Assembly (NCBI RefSeq): GCF_007829875.1
Contig: NZ_VIWV01000001.1
Span: forward strand, 372,001 to 436,000
Length of the DNA stretch: 64,000 nucleotides
Reading direction: 5' to 3'
Origin: Streptomyces capillispiralis
Lineage (GTDB): Bacteria; Actinomycetota; Actinomycetes; Streptomycetales; Streptomycetaceae
Part shown: positions 52,593 through 61,192 of the stretch, one piece after another
Position numbering within the stretch: the first letter of the stretch is position 1
How the letters are laid out: each line of letters starts with the position of its first letter
Notes under the pieces: generated by a model
Database searches by the model: none
What the model was told of the DNA's origin: nothing
The model's input: the letters and a program-made list of their open reading frames with translations, nothing else
Program-made: the position numbers and the translations under genes

Positions 52593-55331
52593 ATGGTCCG
52601 ACTCATGGGTCGATCCCAGACCCGGTCGCCCCTGCGGCCCGGCGCCGCCGCGTCCGTACGGCGCCGACGGGAGGGAAGCGATCGCTCACGGTGGCATCCG
52701 GCCACGGCACTGCGGTCGGTGCTGAGCGGGCGCAGCGTCGCCGGACAGGTGTTCGTGCTGCACCTGATGATCGTGCTGCTGCTGGTCGTGGCCGCCGTGG
52801 TGGCGCTGGTGCTCCAGGTGCGCCGGGACAGCACGCAGGAGGCCCGCAACCGCTCGCTCGCCGTCGCGGAGACCTTCGCCAACGCGCCGGGCGTGACCGA
52901 GGCGCTCGAGGCCCCGGATCCCACCGCCGTGCTCCAGCCCCGCGCCGAGGCGGTGCGCAAGCAGGCACACGTCGACTTCGTCGTCGTCATGAACACCGAC
53001 GGCATCCGCTACACGCACCCCAAGCCGGACCGCATCGGCCGGCAGTTCGTCGGGACCATCGCGCCCGCACTGGCCGGCGAGCCGGTGGTGGAGGAGATCG
53101 AGGGCACCATCGGGCAGCTGGTGCAGGCGGTGGTGCCGGTGGAGGATCCCGACGGCAGGGTGGTGGGCCTGGTGTCGGCGGGCATCACGACCGAGCACGT
53201 CGGAGGGGCGGCGGAGGACCAGATGCCGCTCGTCCTGGGAGCCGCGCTCGCCGCGCTCGCCCTGGCCACCGCAGGCGCCGCCCTGGTCAGCAGACGGCTG
53301 CTGCGCCAGACCCACGGCCTGGGCCCGCACGAGATGACCCGGATGTACGAACACCACGACGCGGTGCTGCACGCGGTGCGCGAAGGAGTGATCATCGTCG
53401 ACGGGGACGGCACCCTGATGCTCGCCAACGACGAGGCGCACCGGCTGTACGGCCTGCCCGAGGACGCCGAGGGCCGGCACGTGCGGGACATCGGCCTCGA
53501 TCCCGGCACCGCCGACCTGCTGTCCTCGGGCCGGGTCGCCACGGACGAGGTGCACCTGGTGGGCGACCGGCTGCTGGCGGTCAACCAGCGGCCCACCGAC
53601 CGCGCGGGCGGCCCGCCCGGAAGCGTCGCCACGGTACGCGACTCCACCGAACTGCGCGCCCTGTCGGGCCGGGCCGAGGCCTCACGCGAGCGGCTCAACA
53701 TGCTCTACGACGCGGGCGTGGGCATCGGGACGAGCCTGGACGTCACCCGCACCGCCGAGGAGCTCGCCGAGCTGGCGGTGCCCCGGTTCGCCGATTTCGT
53801 CACGGTGGACCTGTTCGAGTCGGTACTGGCCGGCGGTCACCCGGACCCGTCCGGGGCGCTGCGCCGCACGGCCATGACGGGCATCGCCGAGGACGCCCCG
53901 CTCTACCCCAAGGAGGAGAAGATCCGCTGGGTCCCGACCTCCCCGCAGGCCGTCAGCCTCGCCACCGGCCGGCCGGTCCTGGAGCCGCGGCTCGGCGAGG
54001 CCCCGGGCTGGCAGGCCCAGGACCTGGAGCGCTCCGGGCAGATCGTGGAGTACGGCATCCACTCGCTGATCACGGTTCCGCTGCGGGCCGGCGCCCTGGT
54101 GCTGGGCGTGGTCAGCTTCTGGCGGTCGCGCAAGCCGGATCCGTTCGACACCGACGAGCTGGCCCTGGCGGAGGAGCTGGTCGCCCGGGCCGCGGTCTCC
54201 ATCGACAACGCCCGCCGCTACACCCGCGAGCACAGCATGGCGGTGACGCTGCAGCGCAGTCTGCTGCCGCGCACACTGCCCGAGCAGAGCGCCCTGGAGA
54301 TCGCCTACCGCTACCTCCCCGCGCAGGCCGGGGTGGGCGGCGACTGGTTCGACGTGCTGCCGCTGTCCGGCGGCCGGGTCGCGCTCGTGGTCGGCGACGT
54401 CGTCGGACACGGTCTGCACGCCGCGGCCACGATGGGGCGGCTGCGCACGGCGGTGCACAACTTCTCCGCCCTGGACCTCCCGCCCGAGGAGCTGCTCGCC
54501 CTGCTCGACGAGCTGGTGGCCCGTATCGACCAGGACGAGGCGCAGGACGAGCACAGTGCCCCGGTGACCGGGGCGACCTGTCTGTACGCCGTCTACGACC
54601 CGGTCTCGCGGCGGTGCACCGTGGCCCGCGCCGGGCATCCCCCGCCGGCCCTGGTCCGCCCGGACCGCGGCGTGGAGTTCTGGGACGTGCCCGCGGGGCC
54701 TCCGCTGGGGCTCGGCGGGCTGCCGTTCGAGTCGGCCGAGCTGGAGCTGCCGGAGGGCAGCCGGCTGGTCCTCTACACGGACGGGCTGGTCGAGGACCGG
54801 CGGCACGACATCGACGTGGGCCTGGAGGAACTGCGCGAGGCCCTGTCCCGGGCCGGTGACTCCCCGGAGGACACGTGCAGGGTCGTCCTGGAGTCCCGGC
54901 GGCCGGTCCGGGCCGGGGACGACATCGCCCTGATCGTGGCGCGGACGCGGGCGCTCGGCGCCGACCGGGTCGCCGAGTGGCAGGTACCGGCCGACCCGGC
55001 GGCCGTGGGCGAGGTGCGGGCCGCGGTCAACCGGAAGCTCGCCGAGTGGGGCCTGGACGAGCTGGCGTTCAGCACGGAGCTGATCCTCAGTGAGCTGGTC
55101 ACCAACGCGCTGCGCTACGGCGGCGCCCCGATCCGGGTGCGGGTGCTGCGCGACCGCAACCTGATCTGCGAGGTCTACGACAGCAGCAGCACCTCGCCGC
55201 ACCTGCGGTACGCGGCCATGACGGACGAGGGCGGCCGGGGGCTGTTCCTGGTCGCCCAGCTCGCCGAGCGGTGGGGCACCCGCTATCTGCCCGCCGGGAA
55301 GGTGATCTGGGCGGAACAGCCGATCGGCTGA
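52593..55331 (+). CDS. Membrane sensor with PAS, GAF, SpoIIE/PP2C and anti-sigma ATPase domains (copy 2)
   Basis: 912 residues, with the same domain order as the gene at 6631: transmembrane segment (about 50-75), DcuS/CitA-like sensor (VVMNTDGIRYTHPKPDRIG), second transmembrane segment (about 208-230), PAS, GAF, PP2C (GGDWFDV, VVGDVVGHGLHAA) and HATPase_c (ELVTNALRYGG, EGGRGLFLVAQ). Blocks such as MTRMYEHHDAVLHAVREGV and SIDNARRYTREH are identical in the two. The sensor domain is the most diverged part, suggesting different ligands feeding one output. ATG at 52593 or 52605. Preceded by a complex hairpin leader. Confidence 0.92.
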   Translation: MVRLMGRSQTRSPLRPGAAASVRRRREGSDRSRWHPATALRSVLSGRSVAGQVFVLHLMIVLLLVVAAVVALVLQVRRDSTQEARNRSLAVAETFANAPGVTEALEAPDPTAVLQPRAEAVRKQAHVDFVVVMNTDGIRYTHPKPDRIGRQFVGTIAPALAGEPVVEEIEGTIGQLVQAVVPVEDPDGRVVGLVSAGITTEHVGGAAEDQMPLVLGAALAALALATAGAALVSRRLLRQTHGLGPHEMTRMYEHHDAVLHAVREGVIIVDGDGTLMLANDEAHRLYGLPEDAEGRHVRDIGLDPGTADLLSSGRVATDEVHLVGDRLLAVNQRPTDRAGGPPGSVATVRDSTELRALSGRAEASRERLNMLYDAGVGIGTSLDVTRTAEELAELAVPRFADFVTVDLFESVLAGGHPDPSGALRRTAMTGIAEDAPLYPKEEKIRWVPTSPQAVSLATGRPVLEPRLGEAPGWQAQDLERSGQIVEYGIHSLITVPLRAGALVLGVVSFWRSRKPDPFDTDELALAEELVARAAVSIDNARRYTREHSMAVTLQRSLLPRTLPEQSALEIAYRYLPAQAGVGGDWFDVLPLSGGRVALVVGDVVGHGLHAAATMGRLRTAVHNFSALDLPPEELLALLDELVARIDQDEAQDEHSAPVTGATCLYAVYDPVSRRCTVARAGHPPPALVRPDRGVEFWDVPAGPPLGLGGLPFESAELELPEGSRLVLYTDGLVEDRRHDIDVGLEELREALSRAGDSPEDTCRVVLESRRPVRAGDDIALIVARTRALGADRVAEWQVPADPAAVGEVRAAVNRKLAEWGLDELAFSTELILSELVTNALRYGGAPIRVRVLRDRNLICEVYDSSSTSPHLRYAAMTDEGGRGLFLVAQLAERWGTRYLPAGKVIWAEQPIG

Positions 55332-55366
55332 GGACCGGGCACCCCGCATAAGGGCGACTGGGAGAT

Positions 55367-55387
55367 CTCATAAGAGAGGCTTATGAG
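55367..55387. promoter_or_regulatory. Inverted repeat CTCATAAG-AGAGG-CTTATGAG
   Basis: Perfect eight-base arms around five bases, with an additional GCATAAG half-site at 55346. It is 92 bases ahead of the fprA start and 35 bases past the preceding gene. The regulator is not recognised. Confidence 0.6.
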
Positions 55388-55408
55388 CCCATAGACCGGA
55401 CCCGCGTA

Positions 55409-55427
55409 CCAGGTAAGGCATGCCTCA
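55409..55427. promoter_or_regulatory. Possible DmdR/IdeR iron box
   Basis: Nineteen bases centred on the palindrome AGGCATGCCT match the consensus TWAGGTWAGSCTWACCTWA at about 14 positions. A TTTAGGC follows at 55430. Iron control of a ferredoxin reductase is biologically sensible, but the match is partial. Confidence 0.4.
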
Positions 55428-55478
55428 GTTTAGGCTTCCCACTGAGTCGTCCTGTCATCGCTCGAAGGGAACCTGACC

Positions 55479-56843
55479 ATGCCCCGCCCCCTGCGGGTAG
55501 CCATCGTCGGATCCGGCCCCGCCGGGATCTACGCCGCCGACGCCCTGCTCAAGTCCGACGTGGCCGCCGAACCCGGCGTGTCCATCGACATCTTCGAGCG
55601 CATGCCGGCGCCGTTCGGACTCATCCGCTACGGCGTCGCCCCCGACCACCCGCGGATCAAGGGCATCATCACCGCCCTCCACCAGGTGCTGGACAAGCCG
55701 CAGATCCGCCTGTTCGGCAACGTGGACTACGGCACCGACCTCCACCTCGACGATCTGCGGACGTTCTACGACGGCGTGATCTTCGCCACCGGCGCCACCG
55801 CCGACCGCGCGCTGTCCGTCCCGGGCATCGACCTCGACGGCTCCTACGGTGCCGCGGACTTCGTCTCCTGGTACGACGGTCACCCGGACGTGCCGCGCAC
55901 CTGGCCGCTCGACGCGGAGAAGGTCGCCGTGCTCGGCGTCGGCAACGTCGCCCTCGACATCGCGCGCGTCCTCGCCAAGACGGCGGACGAGCTGCTGCCG
56001 ACGGAGATCCCGCCGAACGTGTACGAGGGCCTGAAGGCCAACAAGGCCGTGGAAGTCCACGTGTTCGGCCGCCGCGGCCCGGCGCAGGCGAAGTTCAGCC
56101 CGATGGAACTGCGGGAACTGGACCACTCCCCCAACATCGAGGTCGTCGTCGACCCCGAGGACATCGACTACGACGAGGGCTCGATCGCCACCCGGCGCGG
56201 CAACAAGCAGGCCGACATGGTCGCCAAGACCCTGGAGAACTGGGCGATCCGCGACACCGGCGACCGCCCGCACAAGCTGTTCCTGCACTTCTTCGAGTCC
56301 CCGGTGGAGATCCTCGGCGAGGACGGCAAGGTCGTCGGCCTGCGCACCGAGCGCACCGCACTCGACGGCACCGGCAACGTCAAGGGGACCGGCGAGTTCA
56401 AGGAGTGGGACGTCAGCGCGGTCTACCGCGCGGTGGGCTACCTCTCCGACAAGCTCCCCAAGCTGCCCTGGGACATCGACTCGGGCACGGTCCCGGACGA
56501 GGGCGGGCGCGTCATCCAGGAGACCGGCGAGCACCTGCCGTCCACGTACGTCACCGGCTGGATCCGGCGCGGTCCCGTCGGCCTGATCGGTCACACCAAG
56601 GGCGACGCCAACGAGACGGTGGCCAACCTGCTGGCGGACTACGCCGAGGGACGGCTGCTCACACCCGGGTCGCCGGCCCCGGAGGCGGTGGACGCGTTCC
56701 TCGCCGAGCGCGGGATCCGCTTCACCACCTGGGACGGCTGGTACCGCCTCGACGCCGCCGAGAAGGCGCTGGGCGAGCCGCAGGGCCGTGAGCGCGTGAA
56801 GATCGTCGAGCGCGAGGACATGCTGCGGGAGAGCGGCGCGTGA
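55479..56843 (+). CDS. fprA: Ferredoxin/adrenodoxin-type NADP+ reductase (FprA-like)
   Basis: 454 residues. FAD-binding VAIVGSGPAGIYAA near the N-terminus, NADP-binding VAVLGVGNVALDIARVL, and the C-terminal GWIRRGPVGLIGHTKGDANET are the adrenodoxin-reductase/FprA signatures. It moves electrons from NADPH to ferredoxins serving cytochromes P450 and other redox enzymes. ATG with GAAGGGA upstream. Monocistronic, with an inverted repeat and possible iron box in front and a textbook terminator behind. Confidence 0.96.
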   Translation: MPRPLRVAIVGSGPAGIYAADALLKSDVAAEPGVSIDIFERMPAPFGLIRYGVAPDHPRIKGIITALHQVLDKPQIRLFGNVDYGTDLHLDDLRTFYDGVIFATGATADRALSVPGIDLDGSYGAADFVSWYDGHPDVPRTWPLDAEKVAVLGVGNVALDIARVLAKTADELLPTEIPPNVYEGLKANKAVEVHVFGRRGPAQAKFSPMELRELDHSPNIEVVVDPEDIDYDEGSIATRRGNKQADMVAKTLENWAIRDTGDRPHKLFLHFFESPVEILGEDGKVVGLRTERTALDGTGNVKGTGEFKEWDVSAVYRAVGYLSDKLPKLPWDIDSGTVPDEGGRVIQETGEHLPSTYVTGWIRRGPVGLIGHTKGDANETVANLLADYAEGRLLTPGSPAPEAVDAFLAERGIRFTTWDGWYRLDAAEKALGEPQGRERVKIVEREDMLRESGA

Positions 56844-56874
56844 GCCGCTGACCCTCGAGCGGTCGCACCTGGAA

Positions 56875-56915
56875 GCGTCCGTCCGGCCCGAACAGGGGCC
56901 GGACGGACGCTTTTT
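56875..56915 (+). terminator. Rho-independent terminator of fprA
   Basis: Perfect 15-base GC-rich stem (56875-56889 with 56896-56910), six-base loop and a TTTTTA tail: the most classical terminator in the window. Confidence 0.95.
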
Positions 56916-56989
56916 ATGTATATGATCCCACCCTTCACCGAAACATCACATGCCCTTCACGGAAGGGTCATGCAGGGGGGAACGAGATC

Positions 56990-57487
56990 ATGCGCATACG
57001 CACCGCCGCCGTCGCCACCACCGCCGTCGCCGGCGCGCTGGCCGCCCTGACGGCCGCCCCGGCCCAGGCCACCGAGTACAGCTCCGCGCTGAAGGTGCGC
57101 GGCGTCCAGTACGACGCTCCCGGGTCCGACTCCAACCGGTGCACCACCGGCAACACCGACGAGGAGTACCTGACGGTCAAGAACTACTCGTCGTCCACGA
57201 CGGTCAACCTCCGGGGCTACGTGGTCAAGGACGCCGCCGGCAACCGCTTCGTCTTCACCGCCAACCACTACCTCCAGCCCGGCGACCACGTGAAGCTGCG
57301 CGGCGGCAACGGCACCGACTCCGACCGGTACAACGTCGTCTACCGCGACAACTGCAACTTCCTGTGGAACAACGACAAGGACACGATCTACCTGTACAAG
57401 CCCTCCGGTGCCCGCGCGGACGTGCACGCGTACACCAGGAGCGGCTCCGACCCGGACGGCAACGGGTACATCACCTTCCACAAGTGA
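56990..57487 (+). CDS. Secreted lamin-tail-domain (LTD) protein
   Basis: 165 residues. Signal peptide cleaved after AQA; the mature part is one LTD fold (EEYLTVKNYSSSTTVNLRGYVVKDAAGNRFVF, then LQPGDHVKLRGG and NNDKDTIYLYKPSGARADVHAYT). LTD modules are immunoglobulin-like beta domains often joined to nucleases or adhesins; here it stands alone. A Cys pair (CTTG, NCNF) could form a disulfide. ATG with AGGGGGG upstream. Role outside the cell is unknown. Confidence 0.9.
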   Translation: MRIRTAAVATTAVAGALAALTAAPAQATEYSSALKVRGVQYDAPGSDSNRCTTGNTDEEYLTVKNYSSSTTVNLRGYVVKDAAGNRFVFTANHYLQPGDHVKLRGGNGTDSDRYNVVYRDNCNFLWNNDKDTIYLYKPSGARADVHAYTRSGSDPDGNGYITFHK

Positions 57488-57520
57488 CCGGTCCTCACCC
57501 CGCCTCCCGGCGGCGGACCG

Positions 57521-59890
57521 TCAGTCCGGCAGGACCAGCCGGTCCGTCTCGCCGGGCTGGAGGCGGACGCTCCGGTCCGGCAGATGCACCTCGATCGGGG
57601 ACCGGCCGGACGAGGGGACGGTGACCTCCAGCAGGCCGCGCTCCAGCCGCAGCCGCACACCCCAGTGGCCGTGGTAGCGCAGGGTGAAACCGTAGGAGGA
57701 CAGTTCCGGCAGGGGCACCGGGTCGAGCCAGAGGGCTCCGCCGCGGGTCTCCAGGCCGGTCAGTCCGCGCTGGACCAGATCGAGGGTGCCGGCCATGGCG
57801 CCGAGGTGGATGCCCTCACCGGTGGTGCCGCCCTGGATGTCGGCGATGTCGGCCTGGAGGGCCTCCTGGCAGAACTTCCAGGCGTCCGCCCGCCGGGCCC
57901 GGGCCAGGACCCGGCCGTGCACCAGGCCGCTGAGGGTGGATCCGTGGCTGGTGCGGTGCAGGTAGTGGTCCACCGTGCGCCGCCAGGTCCGCTCGTCCAG
58001 GTCCAGGCCCAGCCGGTGGAAGAGGCCCTGGAGTTCGGCCGGTGAGAAGAGGTAGCCGAGCATCAGGACGTCGGCCTGCTTGGAGGCCTGGTAGCGGTTG
58101 ACGGTGTCGCCCTCGGCCTCCAGGATCCGGTCCAGGCGGCGGATCTCGCCGTACCGGTGCCGGTAGCCGCGCCAGTCGAGTTCGGCGAGTTCGCCGTACC
58201 CCTCGAACTGGCTGATGACCCCGTCGTGGAACGGGACGTGCAGGGTGCGGGAGATGTGGTCCCACGCGTCGAGTTCACCGGCGTCCAGTCCGGTCCGCTC
58301 GGCGAGTTCCCGGCGGCGGGGCTCGGGCAGCCCGCGCAGCACGTCCACGGTGCGGCTGAGCACCCAGGCGGCGGTGACGTTGGTGTAGGCGTTGTCGTCG
58401 AGGCCCGGTTCGGCGGCGTCCGGGTAGGCGTCGTGGTACTCGTCGGGGCCGACCACGCCCTTGATGCGGTACCGGCCCAGCTGCTCGTCGTAGGTGGCCG
58501 AGTCGGCCCAGAAGCGGGAGATCTGCAGCAGCATCTCGGCGCCCTTGGTGTGCAGGAACTCCTCGTCGCCGCTGGCCTCGCAGTACTGCCACACGTTGTA
58601 CGCGATCGCCGAACCGACGTGGTGCTGCAGATGGGAGTGGTCGGGCAGCCAGCGGCCGGAGCGGGGATTGAGGTGCAGCTTCTGGGTCTCCTCCCGGCCG
58701 TCGCTGCCGCTCTGCCAGGGGTACATCGCGCCCCTGCGGCCCGCGTCCCGGGCGGCGGCGCGGGCGCGTTCCAGGCGCCGGTGACGGTAGTGCAGCAGGG
58801 CGCGGGAGACCTCGGGGAAGTGCAGGTTGAGGTACGGCAGGACGAACAGCTCGTCCCAGAAGACGTGCCCCCGGTAGGACTCGCCGTGCAGTCCGCGGGC
58901 GGGGACGCCCACGTCCAGGTCCGCGGTGTGCGGCGAGAGGGTCTGCAGGACGTGGAAGAGGTGCAGGCGCAGGATGCGGCCCGCCTCGCCGGGCACGTCC
59001 AGTTCGGCACGCCGCCACAGCTGGTCCCAGGCGGTCAGATGCGGCTCCAGCAGCGCGTCGAAGCCGCCCGCCCGGCCCACCCGGTCGACGGCGGCGTGCA
59101 GCGGGTCGCTGATCGCGGGGTCGCGGGAGGTGTGCAGGGCGACGACCTTGTCGACGGTGACGGGGCGGCCGGCGGCCAGGTCGAGGCGGGTCGTCTGCAG
59201 GGCGCGCGGGCGGTCGTGGCGGTTGGTGACGGGCGCGGGCGAGGTCAGCCGGGAGGCGAGGGCGATCCGGACGTCCGAGGTACGGGTGCGGCAGCGCAGC
59301 CAGACCGTGTCCGCGGTGGCCGTGCCGGTGAGCACATGGGTGAGGTGGCGGCCGTCCAGCTCCCGGTAGCGCGGCACGCCGGCGTTGGTGACGCCGCCGT
59401 CGAGCGCCGCCTCGGTCTCGAGGGCGCCGGAGAAGCCCTGGGCGGTGAACTCGGTGCGCAGGCCCGCCAGATGGGGGTCGGCCATGTGCACGAATCGGTG
59501 CTGGCGGACGAGGAGTGCCCGTCCCCCGCCGAGGTCGTAGCGCGTCCGGCGTTCCAGCAGCCCGGAGGACAGGTGGAGGGTCTCGCCGTGGTCGAGGACG
59601 GTCGCGGTGTCGGGGATGAGCCAGGGCCCGTCCGGCAGGCGGAAGCGCAGCGGCAGCCAGTTCGGCAGGTTGACCATGTCCTCGTTCTCGACCTGCCGTC
59701 CGGCCACCTCGGAGGTGAGCCGGTTGTAGCAGCCGGCCGCGTACGTCCCCGGGTAGTGCACGTCGTCCGCTGAGCACTCCGGCAGCGCGCCCCGGGTGGC
59801 GAAGTATCCGTTGCCCAGGGTGCACAGCGACTCGCGCAGGCGCGCGTCGGCGGGGTCGTACCCCTCGTGCTCCCAGGTCCAGCCGGTCAC
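57521..59890 (-). CDS. GH65 disaccharide phosphorylase (maltose/trehalose/kojibiose type)
   Basis: 789 residues. The catalytic Glu lies in KGVVGPDEYHDAYPD; other GH65 landmarks are LCTLGNGYFATRGA, GHVFWDELFVLPYLNLHFPEVSRALLHYRHRRL and KQADVLMLGYL; phosphate-binding HGSTLS is also present. The enzyme phosphorolyses an alpha-linked glucose disaccharide to beta-glucose 1-phosphate. Partners such as beta-phosphoglucomutase are not adjacent. GTG start with GGGAGGAG. The long open frame to 60520 continues through a shadow of the Roadblock gene and is not coding. Confidence 0.94.
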   Translation of the reverse strand: MTGWTWEHEGYDPADARLRESLCTLGNGYFATRGALPECSADDVHYPGTYAAGCYNRLTSEVAGRQVENEDMVNLPNWLPLRFRLPDGPWLIPDTATVLDHGETLHLSSGLLERRTRYDLGGGRALLVRQHRFVHMADPHLAGLRTEFTAQGFSGALETEAALDGGVTNAGVPRYRELDGRHLTHVLTGTATADTVWLRCRTRTSDVRIALASRLTSPAPVTNRHDRPRALQTTRLDLAAGRPVTVDKVVALHTSRDPAISDPLHAAVDRVGRAGGFDALLEPHLTAWDQLWRRAELDVPGEAGRILRLHLFHVLQTLSPHTADLDVGVPARGLHGESYRGHVFWDELFVLPYLNLHFPEVSRALLHYRHRRLERARAAARDAGRRGAMYPWQSGSDGREETQKLHLNPRSGRWLPDHSHLQHHVGSAIAYNVWQYCEASGDEEFLHTKGAEMLLQISRFWADSATYDEQLGRYRIKGVVGPDEYHDAYPDAAEPGLDDNAYTNVTAAWVLSRTVDVLRGLPEPRRRELAERTGLDAGELDAWDHISRTLHVPFHDGVISQFEGYGELAELDWRGYRHRYGEIRRLDRILEAEGDTVNRYQASKQADVLMLGYLFSPAELQGLFHRLGLDLDERTWRRTVDHYLHRTSHGSTLSGLVHGRVLARARRADAWKFCQEALQADIADIQGGTTGEGIHLGAMAGTLDLVQRGLTGLETRGGALWLDPVPLPELSSYGFTLRYHGHWGVRLRLERGLLEVTVPSSGRSPIEVHLPDRSVRLQPGETDRLVLPD

Positions 59891-60174
59891 TTCGACGCTC
59901 CTCCCGCCGGCGGCCGCGACGCGTCCTGCGACGTCCGTACGACGACGTCGACGCCGTGCCGCGGCGGTCCGTCCCGGAGGCGTCACCGACGGTGAGACCC
60001 ACGCCGGTCGTGGGCCGGACGGCCACCCCGGCCGGGCGTCGCCCCCGAGTACCCCCTGACGGGTGCGGGACACACACCGGCGGGGGCGGTGGACCGGCGG
60101 GACCGCCGCCGGGTCCTTCCGCGCACGGGACGGCGCGGGAGGACCCGGCGGCGGTGATCGGGCCGGGGGGCGGG

Positions 60175-60549
60175 TCAGACCTCCAGTTCGGACTCGATGC
60201 GGCGCAACTGGTGCCGCGCCATGGCGAGGTTGGCCCGGCCCGCGTCGAGCACCAGGTACAGGAACAGGCCGTTCCCGCCGCGCCCCTTGAGCAGGCGGAT
60301 CAGGTGGTACTGGCTGCTGAGGGTGATGAGGATGTCCTCGATCTCCTCGTTGAGGCCCAGGTGTTCCATGGTGCGCAGCTTGGACCGTACGACGTCGGTG
60401 TTGCCGGCGGCGGCGATCTCCAGGTTGAAGTCCTTGCCGCCGCCCAGCGTGCCGAGGGCCATGCCGCTGGTGTAGTCGACGAGTGCGGCGGCCGTCGCGC
60501 CGTCGATGGAGCCGAGGCATTCCTTGAGCGCGGTCTCGGTGTTGGCCAT
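60175..60549 (-). CDS. Roadblock/LC7 domain protein C
   Basis: 124 residues: one Roadblock/LC7 domain with DGATAAALVDYTSGMALGTLGGGKDFNLE, EDILITLSSQYHLIRLL and NGLFLYLVLDAGRANLAMARHQLRRIE. The domain, as in MglB and in CvnB of Streptomyces conservons, regulates small Ras-like GTPases. It is the third Roadblock gene of the cluster and the closest to GH65. ATG start. No GTPase gene is adjacent. Confidence 0.93.
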   Translation of the reverse strand: MANTETALKECLGSIDGATAAALVDYTSGMALGTLGGGKDFNLEIAAAGNTDVVRSKLRTMEHLGLNEEIEDILITLSSQYHLIRLLKGRGGNGLFLYLVLDAGRANLAMARHQLRRIESELEV

Positions 60550-60635
60550 GGGAGGTGTCCTTTCGGTCGTGACGGGTGATACGGGCCGGCCGCCGGTTCG
60601 TGCGGGGGCGTCCGGCCCCGGGGAGGAGTCGGTGG

Positions 60636-61154
60636 TCAGCCGCCGGGCTGGGGCCGGGGCCGGTGCGCCGGCCGCTGCGGGGTCCGCACCGGGAGGGTGC
60701 CGATGGGCCGGGCCGGGTCGGGCGCGGGCGGGGGGTGCTCCGGGGGCGCGGGCCGGTCGGCGTGCCGTCCGCCGCCCGGGCCGGTGCGGGCTTCGACCAG
60801 CTCCGCGATCCGGGCGCCGCTGCGGCGGCCCTCCAGGTGCAGCCGGCCCACGTTGACCCGGTCGTCGGCGAGGAGGGTGAGGACGGCGGTGGTGCCGGCC
60901 GCGTAGGTGGCGACGTAGCCCCGGCTGCCGCGGACCAGCAGCTCGCGGAACTCGCCGCGGGCGGCGGCGTCCGTCATGCGGTGCGCGACGCCCAGCGAGG
61001 CGGCGGTGAGCGCGGCCAGTCCCTCCGGTTCGGTGTCCGGCACGTCGTGGGCCAGGACGAGGCCGTCGACGGTGGCCGCGAGGGAGCCCGCGAGCCGGGG
61101 TACGCGGCTGCGGAGCCGGCGCAGTTCGTCCAGTACGTCCGTCTCGACGGCCAT
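60636..61154 (-). CDS. Roadblock/LC7 domain protein B (CvnB-like) with Pro-rich tail
   Basis: 172 residues. The first 120 form a Roadblock domain (RVPRLAGSLAATVDGLVLAHDVPDTEPEGLAALTAASLGVAHRM, ATYAAGTTAVLTLLADDRVNVGRLHLEGRRSGARI) of the kind found in conservon CvnB proteins. The last 50 residues are Pro/Arg-rich and disordered. ATG with GGAGACTG-type site upstream. It lies 38 bases downstream of the DUF4388-like gene. Confidence 0.9.
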   Translation of the reverse strand: MAVETDVLDELRRLRSRVPRLAGSLAATVDGLVLAHDVPDTEPEGLAALTAASLGVAHRMTDAAARGEFRELLVRGSRGYVATYAAGTTAVLTLLADDRVNVGRLHLEGRRSGARIAELVEARTGPGGGRHADRPAPPEHPPPAPDPARPIGTLPVRTPQRPAHRPRPQPGG

Positions 61155-61192
61155 GAGCAGTCTCCTTTCGGCACGCTGCCGGCGCGCGCGGA

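Noticed and set aside
57521..60520. 999-residue fusion of GH65 with upstream sequence
   Set aside because: The part above 59890 is a shadow of the Roadblock C gene; a GTG with GGGAGGAG begins the GH65 protein at its normal N-terminus.
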